This document shows positions 31,678 to 42,265 of a DNA stretch of 64,000 nt, piece after piece (the first letter of the stretch is position 1; each line of letters begins with the position of its first letter). Location: the NCBI GenBank assembly GCA_036245525.1, contig BTPG01000001.1:219169320-219233319 (forward strand). Direction: 5' to 3'. Source of the DNA: Semisulcospira habei. Taxonomy: Eukaryota; Mollusca; Gastropoda; Semisulcospiridae. The position numbers and the translations under genes were made by a program. The notes beneath the pieces are model-generated. The model worked only from the letters and a program-made list of their open reading frames with translations, was not told the DNA's origin and did no database searches.

Positions 31678-32444
31678 GTTAGTGTTGTTTCTGTGGCAGT
31701 GTTTATAGTGTTTATAGTACACGCAATTGGGTGTGTGTGCATGCGTGGGGGAGAGAGAGAATGAGTGATGGACATTATTGCTTAATGACAGTCATGCACA
31801 CAATATTAACTCATTTTTTAGGTTAATTTTGGTTTCATTCTTTCTAGTTATGTTCATCTGATTACATTATTGTGTGCTGGTCCTTATTGGCTTGCTATCA
31901 TTCTAATCTTTCGACACACATGGCCACGATGGGTGAAAGAGCTTTGAATTATTTTTTTCTTGGCCAAAACACTGAACACACAAACACTAACACTAGAAAA
32001 CCTTCACCTCCCACTCCCCACCCAAATTAGTGTAGCAGTGTTCTAGTCCATAGAAGTACATGCAGCTATTTAGTGGTTCATTTAGGCTGCTGGGACATGA
32101 AACTTGGCATTTTGGGGCTTTTAATCTTTTTTTGGTTCTTGTCAAGATTGTACTTTACTTTAGATGCCAGTTTTATTGTTTTGACGTCTGTGGTTTTTAC
32201 ATTTTAAGTCATTTTCCTTATTTGAAGGCATGCGGTATGTGGGTTTACCGAACTTTACAAGTATTGTTGTTGAAGGCATGTAAATTATGTGTGGTGGTGT
32301 GTTGGGGCCAGTCTTCTGATCCTACTCTTTGTTTGGAAGAATCCCTGCATTGATTGTGAAGTGTTGAATGCATCCCCTAAGTTCAGAGTTAAAACTGTGT
32401 TTTTGCATGCTAGAAAAAAAAGCATTTTCCCCCGTTTTCTGCAG
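31678..32444 (+). other. Intron, no named feature
   Basis: Plain intron with a short GT/GA-rich stretch near 31730. Nothing else seen. Confidence 0.6.
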
Positions 32445-32507
32445 AGTCAAGTTCTATATGACCAGGCGATCATCCAAAAAATGGAACAGGAAATCACATC
32501 GTTGCAG
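32445..32507 (+). CDS. Host coiled-coil gene, last convincing exon (phase 0 to 0)
   Basis: 63 nt with acceptor TTTTCTGCAG and donor GTTATT. Reads SQVLYDQAIIQKMEQEITSL then Q. The same phases and coiled-coil character as its neighbours. Downstream the gene must run across the 29.6-kb DIRS/provirus complex. Confidence 0.8.
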
Positions 32508-32639
32508 GTTATTTTTTACTTTGTGGCTTCCTATCTTTTTTATGTGGCACCATGCTTGGAATGCTACAATGGCTTTGACATAAACACTTCTTCCCCCAAG
32601 TATGAATATATTTTTCTGACAGACATTTTCTGCATTTTT

Positions 32640-32666
32640 GACTCACGTGCAAAGCAAAAGTGAGTC
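32640..32666. repeat. Palindromic GACTCAC...GTGAGTC motif at the DIRS 3 target
   Basis: GACTCAC and GTGAGTC flank a CAAAGCAAAA-like centre. With 32667-32719 and the sequence after 62310 (GACTGTTCAAGCCACAGTC...) it seems to be one dispersed repeat that DIRS 3 entered. Confidence 0.4.
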
Positions 32667-33344
32667 TGTTTTCTGGTGCAGTGGTCTTCCATCTGCCATG
32701 GTAAACTTTCACATTGGCTTTTGTTTCCTCAAAACACATTACCGATGGCATTACTGATAGGAATGTTACCCAGCTAGCCTAATTTTAGCCAAAATTTGGT
32801 TGTGTACGTATAAGGGAGTGTTGGCAGGTGAGGGGCACCATAGCCTAGGCGGTAACCCGAGTAGCCTCCCTTCCATCCCATCCGGGTACGAGCCCACTGG
32901 ATACTCACCAGTTGGTTTCTTAGCTAGCCTGTAGATGGTTGTGTTACGTATGTCGCTCTTCGGATCTTACTGTGTGGTGTGACCGGTCGTCTTGTGACTT
33001 GCCTTTCTTGGATTGTGTTGGGACTTGACTGCGCGGGTTGTGCTAGCTTGGAGGGTGGAGCTCACTTGGTCTGGGCCTTAAGCTGTTTTTGAACTTTCGG
33101 CTGTGCTTCGTGAACTTGGACTCAGCTTGCGTGTGGACGGCCTCGGCCCGGGGTGTTGACTGAGAGTCCCTTGGCACTGTCGGACGTCGCTTCGACTGAC
33201 GTGGGTTTGCTTCTCGCACCGTTATGGCCAGGTAAAACCTCGGTTACTGCCCTCGACTGGCGCTCAGGGGAAGGGAAGAGCACTGGGCGGTAGCATGATC
33301 TGTGCACTTGATTGAGTTCGTTCTCACCCTCATGCGCGTGATTT

Positions 33345-33785
33345 TTGGTGCGTGGCCTCAGAGGCCACGCTCGTTCGTCTTCATTGTTGCCTCTGTGTTG
33401 CAGTTACCAGGTTCGTACCTGCACGCGCTGTGGTAAATTTCAGTGGCCCTGTGACGAGCATGCAGTCTGCCTGCCCTGTTCTGGCTGTGACTCCACGCAT
33501 CCCTGTGCTGTATGCACCCCCTGGCTGGAAGAGAGATGGTCCCAGCAGTGGGGATTCCACCACCGTGAATGCCCGACGCCTACCCGAGAGCGGCCATCGG
33601 CTCCCGCTCAGATTACCACGGATGGGTCTATTAAATTTCCCATGACCGTGATGACTCGGACCAGTACAACTACTTCCACTCAGAATACCACGGGTGGGTC
33701 TCTTAAGTTCCCCATGACCGTGATGACTCGGGCCAGTTCAACTACTACTGGGCAGACACAGCACACGCACTTACGACAGTCATAG
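33345..33785 (+). pseudogene. DIRS 3 gag-like protein, N-terminal part
   Basis: VRTCTRCGKFQWPCDEHAVC then LPC, CAVC and TPWLEERWSQQWGFHHRECP, the module seen in elements 1 and 2. Two imperfect repeats follow (ITTDGSIKFPMTVMTR / NTTGGSLKFPMTVMTR, 33611-33735). The frame ends at 33783 and the provirus begins 200 bp on. Confidence 0.55.
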
Positions 33786-33982
33786 CCCCGGACCAGACGG
33801 CGGAACGCAGAGTCGGAAGGAAGAAGGTGGCATGCTCAGTGTTTCGGGTAGAGAGGCACAAGGCGAACACACGACGAGATCACGCTTCCCGTCTAGACTA
33901 CCGAACCTCCACTACCGGGTCGACGCCAGCACACGCACCAACGGTGGTCAAGCCCCGGACCAGACGGCGGAACGCAGAAACG

Positions 33983-34850
33983 AGAGATAGAACAATAGAG
34001 ATTTGAAAAGCATTAAAATCGATAATGCCACATCGATCGATAAATCACGCCATTTTTGATAATAACCCCATCGACCCCCGATCACCTCCCCACCATCACC
34101 AAATCACCCTGTTAATTTTTTTTTTTTAACGCGATCATGATCGATGCGGCATTATCGATTTTAATGCTTTTCAAATCTCTATTGTTCTATCTCTCTAACC
34201 ATTGTCTCCGGTAACACCTAAACAACCACTGTTAATTAAAAAAATAAAACTACCATGACCAATACACTCTGTTGTGACCATGACCAGTGCAGCTTAACGT
34301 AACTCATGGTAATCACACGCACTGCTCAGGAATTTTATTCATTTTAACTACAGACACCTCTATTTTAAACCCCCGGTATCTGGCTACCTCGTACTGAGTA
34401 CATAAGGTTTTACAAGAGGCTAAGATCCTCAGGAGCCCGGATTCTCATGAGCTGCCACAGGGTCAGATTCTCAAGAGCCCCGAACCCCAGGCCTGACTCT
34501 CGTTTCCACATGGTTTCAGTCAACTGTCTCTCTTTATGAGTAGACTGGCAAGGCTTAACGGCATGCATTAACATTCACTCTCTCCTTGGTGACAGTAAAT
34601 AAATTTTCTACAACAGCCCTGCTAAAGAAAACTCGACACACGACCTGCCTGCACTGAATTATATATGTAAAGTTCAGCAAAGATATGTACCGCACAATAA
34701 GGGTATTGACAAAAATTTCCAGAGTCGAGAGCAGTATGCACGAGTACCCCGCTTATATGGGAAAGCAATCACCCTTAAGCATAAAATCGAAAGATTGACC
34801 CCGAGACATGCGTAAACACCCCTCTGTAAGCTCAATATTAAAAAGGTGAC
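33983..34850. repeat. Left terminal inverted repeat of the provirus
   Basis: Nearly identical in inverse to the right end for about 585 bp (to about 34568), then only patchily similar (for example TATGGGAAAGCAA near 34758) to about 34850. The outer 212 bp is itself an inverted repeat: 33983-34037 pairs with 34140-34194 with one mismatch in 55. Confidence 0.9.
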
Positions 34851-35353
34851 CCCAAGGCTTGCAAATCGATTTCAAACAGGGGATTGAATAAAGGTGAAAA
34901 AACAACACATGACGCTTTGACCTACCCACACCTGTTTGCGCTAAAATATCTGTCTCCTCATGTGTGACATAAAAGAAAAAGGCCCAGCATACTTGTGTTC
35001 CTCAGAAATTGACTCGTGGACGATATACAGGCACTTGGTAACACACAACTTGAGTGCCTTCAAGGTTACTTCTGTAAGTAATTGTAACTGACTTAAATTA
35101 ATTATTTACCAGTAAGTTAGAATAGGTACTTACAAGTTTTTTTTTGTTAAGACAGATTTACCAGGTTACTTAGATCAACAACAACAACAAAATGTCTTTG
35201 TTCAATAAACACTCTAGTGGTGCAAATCAGATGCCTGTGTAGCCTAATCTTTGCCATGCGCCACAGTTGAAAGCCCTTTTGTGAGGTGACAAAAGCTATG
35301 ATCACCTGCTATTCAATTTCAGGTATGCTAGGGGACACATTTCCTTTCAGGCC
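34851..35353. other. Provirus, stretch without a recognised gene
   Basis: AT-rich, with GTAAGTAATTGTAACTGACTTAA-like motifs near 35070. No gene supported. Confidence 0.4.
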
Positions 35354-35368
35354 TTGCCGCACGCTTTT

Positions 35369-35539
35369 ATGAATAGGTGCAACGTGGCTGAGGTTTTGAA
35401 AAGGTCGACCAACAAAAGCCTATTGCCTTTTCAATCACTGAGAGGTGCCAAAGATCAGCTTAATACACTCAACAGGGGACAGCATGCTTCTTTGAAAGGA
35501 AAGCCAACAATTACCAAGAGGTTTCACAGATTGGCTTAA
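35369..35539 (+). CDS. Possible small basic provirus protein
   Basis: 56 codons from ATG 35369, starting MNRCNVAEVLKRSTNKSLLP, rich in K/R. The frame is open upstream to 35285 without an earlier ATG. Position at the left end of the plus-strand cluster. Function unknown; it may be chance. Confidence 0.3.
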   Translation: MNRCNVAEVLKRSTNKSLLPFQSLRGAKDQLNTLNRGQHASLKGKPTITKRFHRLA

Positions 35540-35622
35540 TATACTCAAAACCATATTTACTACCAAATGAACAAATTTGTTCATAAAGTTTGTTTTACTT
35601 TTTTTTTAAATTACATTATAAA

Positions 35623-36040
35623 ATGAATCAAGAAGAACTTCTTCTGCTGAGCGAAATAAACTCGTTAGAGAATAAAGAAATTAGCTCGAAAAACGAACGT
35701 CTTAGTAGTTGTTTCAGGCAAATCAAAAGCTTATCTCGGAAAACAATATACAACAGAAGATATAGAATCACTCTCAGCCGACGAGTTAATCAAGCTACAC
35801 TCCAAATATGAAAATCACATCGCTTTGCTAATGACTCGTGATCTGAGTCGGTCTTTCATCTTCCTTTATACAAAAGCGGTTAATCACTTTTTTGAAGTAG
35901 ACACTGACAGCCTGTCCCACGACTTGGGTTCAAATCCAATAGTTTCAAGTTCAATCGGCAAATTAGAGTGTCTTATATATTACAAGTTTGGGAATTACCT
36001 TGCACCTGTGGTAACTTTGCTTGTTACTGGGAGTCATTGA
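35623..36040 (+). pseudogene. Provirus small protein, unknown function, frameshifted
   Basis: Starts MNQEELLLLSEINSLENKEI. A one-base frame change near 35760 leads into the frame that ends SH at 36038, whose last third (YKFGNYLAPVVTLLVTG) is hydrophobic. About 139 codons in all. From memory, similar small genes lie upstream of integrase in other Polintons; no function is known to me. Confidence 0.5.
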
Positions 36041-36075
36041 TTTTTCAAAATTAAATTTTCTAGAAAAAGAAAAGG

Positions 36076-36546
36076 ATGGACCCAAAGGACGAGAACCAGA
36101 TGACTCCACAGATAAACCCTGGCCCTGTCTCGACACAGATTCAAACGGTGTCCAAAACAAAAAGCCCAGGTCGGATAGAGGCGGGAAAAAGATTAGCGGA
36201 ATGGAAAAAACAAAAAGAATTACAGCTTCAGGTGTTAACAGAAAAAGCTCATGTAACTGACCCGTTGTCAGGACCGTCAACCACATCTGTGTCACTACCA
36301 TCAATACCAGCACCATTTCCCCCTCATCAAAGTGAGAGACCATCAACTGAGTCTAAACCCGAAACAACAAAATATATAGTTGCTGGATTTGTTGTCGGAT
36401 TTGGTTATGTAGGTTACCAATTATACAATAAATACAAACCACAGACTCAAACAGTGACCAAAGAATTAGACACTCCAAAAATAAAACCAGAAGTTGCCAC
36501 ATTACCAGCAACATCCAAAGCCATGGACCCATTTCTTATGCAGTGA
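36076..36546 (+). CDS. Provirus proline-rich single-pass membrane protein
   Basis: 156 codons from an ATG at 36076, open to TGA. A polar, P/S/T-rich N-terminal half, then one hydrophobic segment (YIVAGFVVGFGYVGYQLY, residues about 100-117) and a polar tail. Tail-anchored or single-pass topology is inferred. One of the few provirus frames without a break. Confidence 0.6.
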   Translation: MDPKDENQMTPQINPGPVSTQIQTVSKTKSPGRIEAGKRLAEWKKQKELQLQVLTEKAHVTDPLSGPSTTSVSLPSIPAPFPPHQSERPSTESKPETTKYIVAGFVVGFGYVGYQLYNKYKPQTQTVTKELDTPKIKPEVATLPATSKAMDPFLMQ

Positions 36547-36583
36547 ATAAAAAATATTAATTTAATTTTTATTGCATTAGAAA

Positions 36584-36810
36584 ATGAACGAAACAAAAAA
36601 CTTATTGAACCTTGTCTATCACTCTGCTGTAACAAGCGGACTAGCCGTTACTTACTCTATGCTTGCAAAAAGTCTACTCAAAATGAGGTCGGCAGACTTG
36701 ATTAGATTTTGAAGATACGGCTAAGCTAGTAGCTGTTGTAACAGCGTCGATTGCAACAAAAGACTTTCTCATCAAGCAAGGAATTATTCCCAAAAATGTT
36801 TCTATGTAAA
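36584..36810 (+). pseudogene. Provirus small hydrophobic protein, frameshifted
   Basis: ATG at 36584 (MNETKNLLNLVYHSAVTSGL). The frame stops at TGA 36710, while another frame carries on with a hydrophobic, alanine-rich segment to TAA at 36808. A single small indel near 36710 explains it. About 75 codons; unknown function. Confidence 0.45.
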
Positions 36811-36823
36811 TTTTTAAAAAAGT

Positions 36824-37198
36824 ATGGCGACTTTAGCTATTATGATTGGGGGCACCATGGTCAACGCTCTGGCTTTCAGTGGATCAAATTATCTCTTTTC
36901 AAAAGTGGATAGAGAGGAATCTGCAGAAGAAATGAGGCATCACAATGAGGCATCTGAAAAACTGACCCAGGCAGAGCAGGCATATGAGAAGCAAAGAATA
37001 GAGAAACTTGATTTTATCAATGAAAAACTCAGACTAGAAGGTCATGCGCAGCATACATTTTCTAATGTCAATGACGCAATCAGAGAATATTTTCTTGTTA
37101 CGGGCGAAGACATGTCTACCCCACAGCCGAAACTTAGCGAGTACTATCAACCAAGTCCAGAACAAAGATACGGGGAGATAATCTTTGTTTTAGTGTGA
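36824..37198 (+). CDS. Provirus membrane-anchored coiled-coil protein
   Basis: 124 codons from an ATG at 36824. An N-terminal hydrophobic segment (MATLAIMIGGTMVNALAFSG) is followed by a charged helical part with EAEQ-type heptads and a C-terminal LSEYYQPSPEQ motif. I recognise the type as a recurrent Polinton-associated protein, without a known role. 44 bp upstream of the integrase ATG. Confidence 0.6.
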   Translation: MATLAIMIGGTMVNALAFSGSNYLFSKVDREESAEEMRHHNEASEKLTQAEQAYEKQRIEKLDFINEKLRLEGHAQHTFSNVNDAIREYFLVTGEDMSTPQPKLSEYYQPSPEQRYGEIIFVLV

Positions 37199-37241
37199 AT
37201 GACATTTGTTTATTTCACAGGAGTTTATATTGCTAGAAAAA

Positions 37242-38396
37242 ATGACAGTCAAAAATAAACTATCAAAAATATATTACTCTCCTATTGGTTACTGGAAAGG
37301 AAAAACTGCGATACAGAAATTACATTTGGCTGTGGACAATGATGTAACACTTGACCAAATAAAACACTGGCTATAGAGACGGGCAATTTGGCAAATATAT
37401 TTACCTTCGCCAAGAAAAATATCAAGACCACATTTTGAAAACACTACGCCAAATGACACCCATCAAATGGACCTCCTGTTCTTACCGTATGACATTAATT
37501 TTAAAAAAAAGAGTTACAAGTATGCACTAACTGTTGTTGACATTGCTTCAAGGTACAAGGACGCCGAACCCATAACTGACAAAAACACTAGTACGGTTGC
37601 GACAGCGTTATCAGTTATCTATAAAAGAGGTCCTTTGAAATTTCCCTGGCTTGTCCAAGTCGATGACAGATCTAAATTCAAAGGCGTAGTTAATAAATTA
37701 TTTGCGAAGCATGGTGTGCTAGTGCGGCGAGGCATTCCAGGCGTGCACAGATCACAGGCAATAGTTGAGAACTTTAACAAACAATTATCGGAGAAACTTT
37801 TCAGTTACCAGTATTCTAAGAACTCATGCATGACGCACGTAACACTGAGTTGGTTAAAAGATTACTGTCTGTGATAAAAGCAATAAATAACGAAGGTCAT
37901 GTAAAACCCGCTGATGCTATTAAATTGAAAACAATGACAGCCAAAAACAACACCGTCAGGACCACCGCTGACGCCTGACACAAGCTTATTTACAAAACAG
38001 GTGAGATGTCTATATCAACCTGGAGAGGCCGAGAATGACGCTAACCCATCAATTTATTATCTATATGAGCCTGCCCCACAGAGGGCATTTGTGACCTGTT
38101 CCCACGAAAGGGACCATAAGTCGGAAATTTTGAGTTTTGAGATATTTACACCATTACAATCTACTAGCAATACAAATTAATTTGATGCAAAAACTATTGT
38201 TGTAGACCTGTTATTAAGCGAGAAACATGCATTTAAAGTTGATCACTCGAACTGACCCAAGATGACCCCCTGCACTCTTTTTGGCCTGTAGCTCCATTCG
38301 GCCAAAAGCGACTTAAGGTCCCTTTCGTGGGAACAGGTCACATTTGTCAGAGAAGAATTACAGATTATTCCCCCAGACACTGTTACTCATTTTTAA
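37242..38396 (+). pseudogene. Provirus retroviral-type integrase, broken
   Basis: ATG at 37242. An in-frame TAG lies at 37374-37376. The catalytic core follows: first Asp in HQMDLLFLP (near 37465), second in LVQVDDRSKFKG (near 37660), Glu in RSQAIVENFN (near 37755), so D, D and E are all kept. A frameshift near 37820 moves the C-terminal part to another frame, and a 249-bp MITE interrupts it at 38092-38340. The stop is TAA 38394-38396, overlapping the end of the polymerase gene tail to tail by 14 bp. The family is the Polinton c-integrase, which inserts the linear DNA and makes 6-bp target duplications, as seen here. Confidence 0.85.
38092..38340. mobile_element. MITE inside the integrase gene
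   Basis: 249 bp with perfect or near-perfect terminal inverted repeats of about 32 bp, beginning TGACCTGTTCCCACGAAAGG. Flanked by the exact 6-bp duplication CATTTG (38086-38091 and 38341-38346). No coding capacity. The superfamily is not identified. Confidence 0.9.
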
Positions 38397-38488
38397 CCAT
38401 TTGGGTCATTTCAGTAACTAACTCATCGATTAATTCATCAGCTATTTGTTCAGATAACACTAGTTGTTACTAATCTCACATCTTTGCG

Positions 38489-38868
38489 CCCCACCCGGGT
38501 CTGCCCTGGGGGACTTGGGTGGGGTTAGGTATTTTTTAGTTCCCAGGGTCACCCTGGTCAGCCCCACAGGGTGGGTTTTTCTCTCTATTCTGGGGCATGT
38601 GTTTCTGTCTACCCTTTGTCCATTCACCTGTATTTGCCTTTTTAAAACTCTCCCTACTGTCTGCACTGCCTGTAGCTCTTGATATTGGATGTGTGTTGCT
38701 AAATGGTCTTAGCTTTATTTAGGCCCATGTGTTAGGTTTATTTAACGTATTTGACCGGCTGGCGACATACATTCAATGTTCTGTTTCTTTTTTATTTTTT
38801 CACAAGCAGTGCAGTCAAGCCTTGTTGCTGTCGGGACGTTAAGCAATGTACAATCAATCAATCAATCA
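38489..38868 (+). mobile_element. SINE-like element, copy d
   Basis: Exact duplication ACATCTTTGCG at 38478-38488 and 38869-38879. The internal region lacks the GGCACGTCCTGAGAAAG part near 38815. Confidence 0.95.
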
Positions 38869-39351
38869 ACATCTTTGCGGTGATGAGGATTTTCCATCGT
38901 CTTGCCAAAACAGGCATTGTTCATAATGACCAGGTGCATAAGCCTTCTCCTTAGTATGAAACACTCGTTTTGTGTCTCCAACTGCAAGTGACTTCTTATG
39001 TGTTTGGATCATTTCAAGATTGTGTCTGTTTGATCTCAGTGTCTTGTTTGGATAATCAGGCATTAGTTCTCCATCTAATACTTGCTTGTAATGTTCATGG
39101 CGGATATCTTTATTTTTTATCGCTGTGTTTGGTTTTTTTTGGGTTTTTTTTATACCTTTGGCTTTGGACTGACTGCCCTTCTGGTGTAAAATAGAATACA
39201 TTTTTGACCTCAGTCACCATTGGCACACCATTCAGTTCATCTTTAAACTTCCCAGGTACTTTATTGTTTTGTGTGCTGTACAGTGGGTGGTCCTTAGGAT
39301 AATCAGACGTGTCATACATATGTAGTTCTGTTTTCATGTCTTCATAAAAGT

Positions 39352-39739
39352 GGCCCCACCCGGGTCTGCCCTGGGGGACTTGGGTGGGGTTAGGTATTTT
39401 TTAGTTCCCAGGGTCACCCTGGTGAGCCCCACAGGGTGGGTTTTTCTCTCTATTCTGGGGCATGTGTTTCTGTCTACCCTTTGTCCATTCACCTGTATTT
39501 GCCTTTTTAAAACTCTCCCTACTGTCTGCACTGCCTGTAGCTCTTGATATTGGATGTGTGTTGCTAAATGGTCTTAACTTTATTTATGCCCCATGTTGTA
39601 GGTTTATTTAATGTATTTGACCGGCTGGCGACATACATTCAATTTTCTGTTTATTTTTTTTTCACAAGCAGTGCAGGCACGTCCTGAGAAAGCCTTGTTG
39701 CTGTCGGGACGTTAAGCAATGTACAATCAATCAATCAAT
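39352..39739 (+). mobile_element. SINE-like element, copy e
   Basis: Exact duplication CTTCATAAAAGT at 39340-39351 and 39740-39751. Inserted in the polymerase gene. Confidence 0.95.
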
Positions 39740-40365
39740 CTTCATAAAAGTCTTCAGTAGGCACATCAATGATCATAGAGTTAGTGTCAGTGTATAACAG
39801 ACGACAGTCAGGATACTTTGGTTTAAAGTAATCATAGTAAAATTCAAGCATTAATAGTTTTGATAACTCAAGAATTGCCATACCAATGAATACTGGCTTG
39901 TCCAGTTTAACAATCTTTTTTTGAGTGTCACTGCATACAATGATGGATGAAACTCTTTATACCCTGTGTACTGTGGCTTACCTGTAAGCTTAATTGCACC
40001 TGATTCAGTTGTTACTAATCTCACATCTTTGCGGTGATGAGGATTTTCCATCGTCTTGCCAAAACAGGCATTGTTCATAAGCTTAAAAAAGTCTTTGTCA
40101 AATGCAGTGTTGCCATATATTGCATGCAGGGTTGTGTTCTTCATTATGTAATCTTTCATGAAAGAACACTGATCAAAGCTTTTACCTCTGTGAACTTTCT
40201 TTAGTATTAACCCATGTCTGATGTAAAACTGCAGCAAGCGATAGTGACAAACATAATTGAATTTATCATTTAAATTTGGCACAAGTTTGGTGTCTTCTTT
40301 TTTTTTCCTGTCAAACTCAAGTGGTGATACTCTAATTGGTTGTAACTTGTTATCAGAGTCATTAT

Positions 40366-40783
40366 AAATAATAATAATAATACCGTTATTATATAGGCGC
40401 TTTTTCTCAATTTTTGGGGAAATCGACTCAAAGCGCCGCGCCTGAAACCCAACACACGCACTCACGAAACAGACACGGATTTACGCCATTTAAGACAAAC
40501 ACAGTACAAGACAAATGAAGGGCCAGTCAGCTACTGAAGTTACAGAGAATTTTGATCGCTTGTATTTGAAATTTGTAAAGTGGCCTGAGACCGGTACCAA
40601 AGTGTGGGGGGTGGGGGGGGGTGGAAAAACCGGAGTACCCGGAGAAAGAACCCCCGACAGTCCCCCCGAATTAATGGTGACACTTACCAGAGGAGGAAAG
40701 TCCAACGCCGGAACCCGGTATCGAACCGCGCACCTTTGGCATTGGTGGCAGGCGCCTTATCCACTGCGCCACGGACCACCCCG
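40366..40783 (-). mobile_element. tRNA-derived SINE in the polymerase gene
   Basis: On the minus strand the head has a canonical A box, TGGCGCAGTGG (40761-40771), and B box, GGTTCGATACC (40717-40727), about 33 bp apart, so a tRNA-like Pol III promoter. A middle part (GTACTCCGGTTTTTCC) and a tail AGCGCCTATATAATAACGGT then (ATT)n at 40366-40383 follow. No clear target duplication found, so the borders are approximate. Confidence 0.75.
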
Positions 40784-41510
40784 TGCATCCCATGCATACA
40801 CATTCACAGATATGCCAGGATTTAATTCTTCAAACAAATCTATGTCCTGTACCTTAACAGGGAAATCTATACCATAAAGTTGAGTTCGTTTTCAAATTTG
40901 GTGTAGTTAGATACGCGATCAGGTCTTGTTTTTACAAAGTGTAGTTTAGCAAGCACACACCACGTGAAACAAAAATTATCTTTGTTTTGAATATTAACGA
41001 CAGCCTTCTTGTTTGCAACCTCAGTTGGCAGTGGCAACCATGATTTACCCAAAATAGGATGATATCTTGACCGTTTTAATTGTAGTTCATGTACATATCC
41101 TTCATGCCAACCAGACCCCTTCATTTTTGCTTTGTCAATTGCTTCTAGAAATTCAGGCAACATTTGGTCTCTAAACACGTTTTCCGATTCTCTTTTTGAA
41201 TTGACTGTGTGTTGTCTTGTCGATATATAAGATACGATCACTTCACCATCTACCCTGTTAAATTCTGTTTGGCAACAACCTGAATCTTTACACTTCCTGT
41301 AAGAAGATTATCTTGTATGACAGAAACAGAGTTTTCTATCGATTTATAAACATTGTAAGTGTTTGATATAGGCAAGTCTGTTGTGTGAAACACCTTTCTT
41401 AAGCCAGGGCCGGGCTTGACGAACCTGATGGGCTTTGATCATTGTCCGTCATTTTTATTTGTCCGACAAAATAATAATATAAAAAAATATTACCGCTGGC
41501 GCTGCTGACT

Positions 41511-42265
41511 CTATATGTGTAATACCATTATATTAACTGTAAGCCAGTTAATATAAAAATTTAGTTTACGAAGTTGTTTAAATATGTTATAACAAAGTAT
41601 CGCAAGCCAGTCACAGCTGGCATCATTAACTTTTAAGGAATGTGTCCTAAAATCACCAGTCATGCACTCCACAACTGGATGCTCATCAACAAATTCCAAA
41701 CTCACATTATATGCCATATGTATCTCTACTGGTGCTGAAAGTCTTATGTCAGGTTGTTTTGGAGGTGATATTAAGTCAGTAAAGTGTTCAACATCTCTGA
41801 AGCAGTCAGTGACGTCAATAGCTTGCTCTAGCTCTGCTTGGCCTTGTCCGTACCCCACCCGGGTCTGCCCTGGGGGACTTGGGTGGGGTTAGGTATTTTT
41901 TAGTTCCCAGGGTCACCCCGGTCAGCCCCACAGGGTGGGGTTTTCTCTCTATTCTGGGGCATGTGTTTCTGTCTACCCGAGGTCCATTCACCTGTATTTG
42001 CCTTTTTTAAACTCTCTCTACTGTCTGCACTGCCTGTAGCTCTTGATATTGGTTGTGTGTTGCTAAATGGTCTTAGCTTTATTTATGCCCCATGTGTTAG
42101 GTTTATTTAATGTGTTTGACCGGCTGGCGACATACATTCAATGTTCTGTTTAGTTGGTTGTTTTTTTTCACAAGCAGTGCAGGCACGTCCTGAGAAAGCC
42201 TTGTTGCTGTCGGGACGTTAAGCAATGTACAATCAATCAATCAATTGGCCTTGTCCGTCTGTCAT
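41511..42265 (-). pseudogene. Provirus gene of unknown function between polymerase and ATPase
   Basis: ATG at 42263-42265, then six codons before SINE f (41852-42244), after which the frame continues (AELEQAIDVTDCFRDVEHFT) for about 112 codons to 41511. No stop inside the remaining frame. No recognised domain; lies between the polymerase and packaging ATPase genes on the same strand. Confidence 0.5.
41852..42244 (+). mobile_element. SINE-like element, copy f
   Basis: Exact 14-bp duplication TTGGCCTTGTCCGT at 41838-41851 and 42245-42258. Confidence 0.95.

Larger units (their letters stand above)
38383..41452 (-). pseudogene. Provirus protein-primed family B DNA polymerase, broken
   Basis: The N-terminal part is the minus frame 41241-40867 (NKKAVVNIQNKDNFCFTWCV). 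It continues, after a tRNA-derived SINE, with the palm region at about 40365-39850 (MNNACFGKTMEN) and a catalytic box read YTDTNS near 39795, where the family has an Asp in place of Asn. The C-terminal part runs to TAA at 38383-38385. Breaks: stops near the start, a frameshift near 39905, SINE e (39352-39739), SINE d (38489-38868) and a duplicated segment. The start ATG at 41452 is a guess. Such polymerases copy linear genomes from a terminal protein (family knowledge). Confidence 0.85.

Noticed and set aside
36447..36635. Minus-strand frame over the provirus membrane-protein genes
   Set aside because: Shadow of the plus-strand genes, which have the better start and hydrophobic pattern.
38464..38682. 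Open frames of 65-86 codons repeated at 17360, 38464, 39350 and 46402 with similar peptides
   Set aside because: They are the translated SINE-like element; the frames are conserved only because the copies are, and the coding borders do not agree between copies.
40717..40783. A tRNA gene on the minus strand
   Set aside because: A and B boxes are good, but the 3' side does not close an acceptor stem and a long SINE body with an (ATT)n tail follows.
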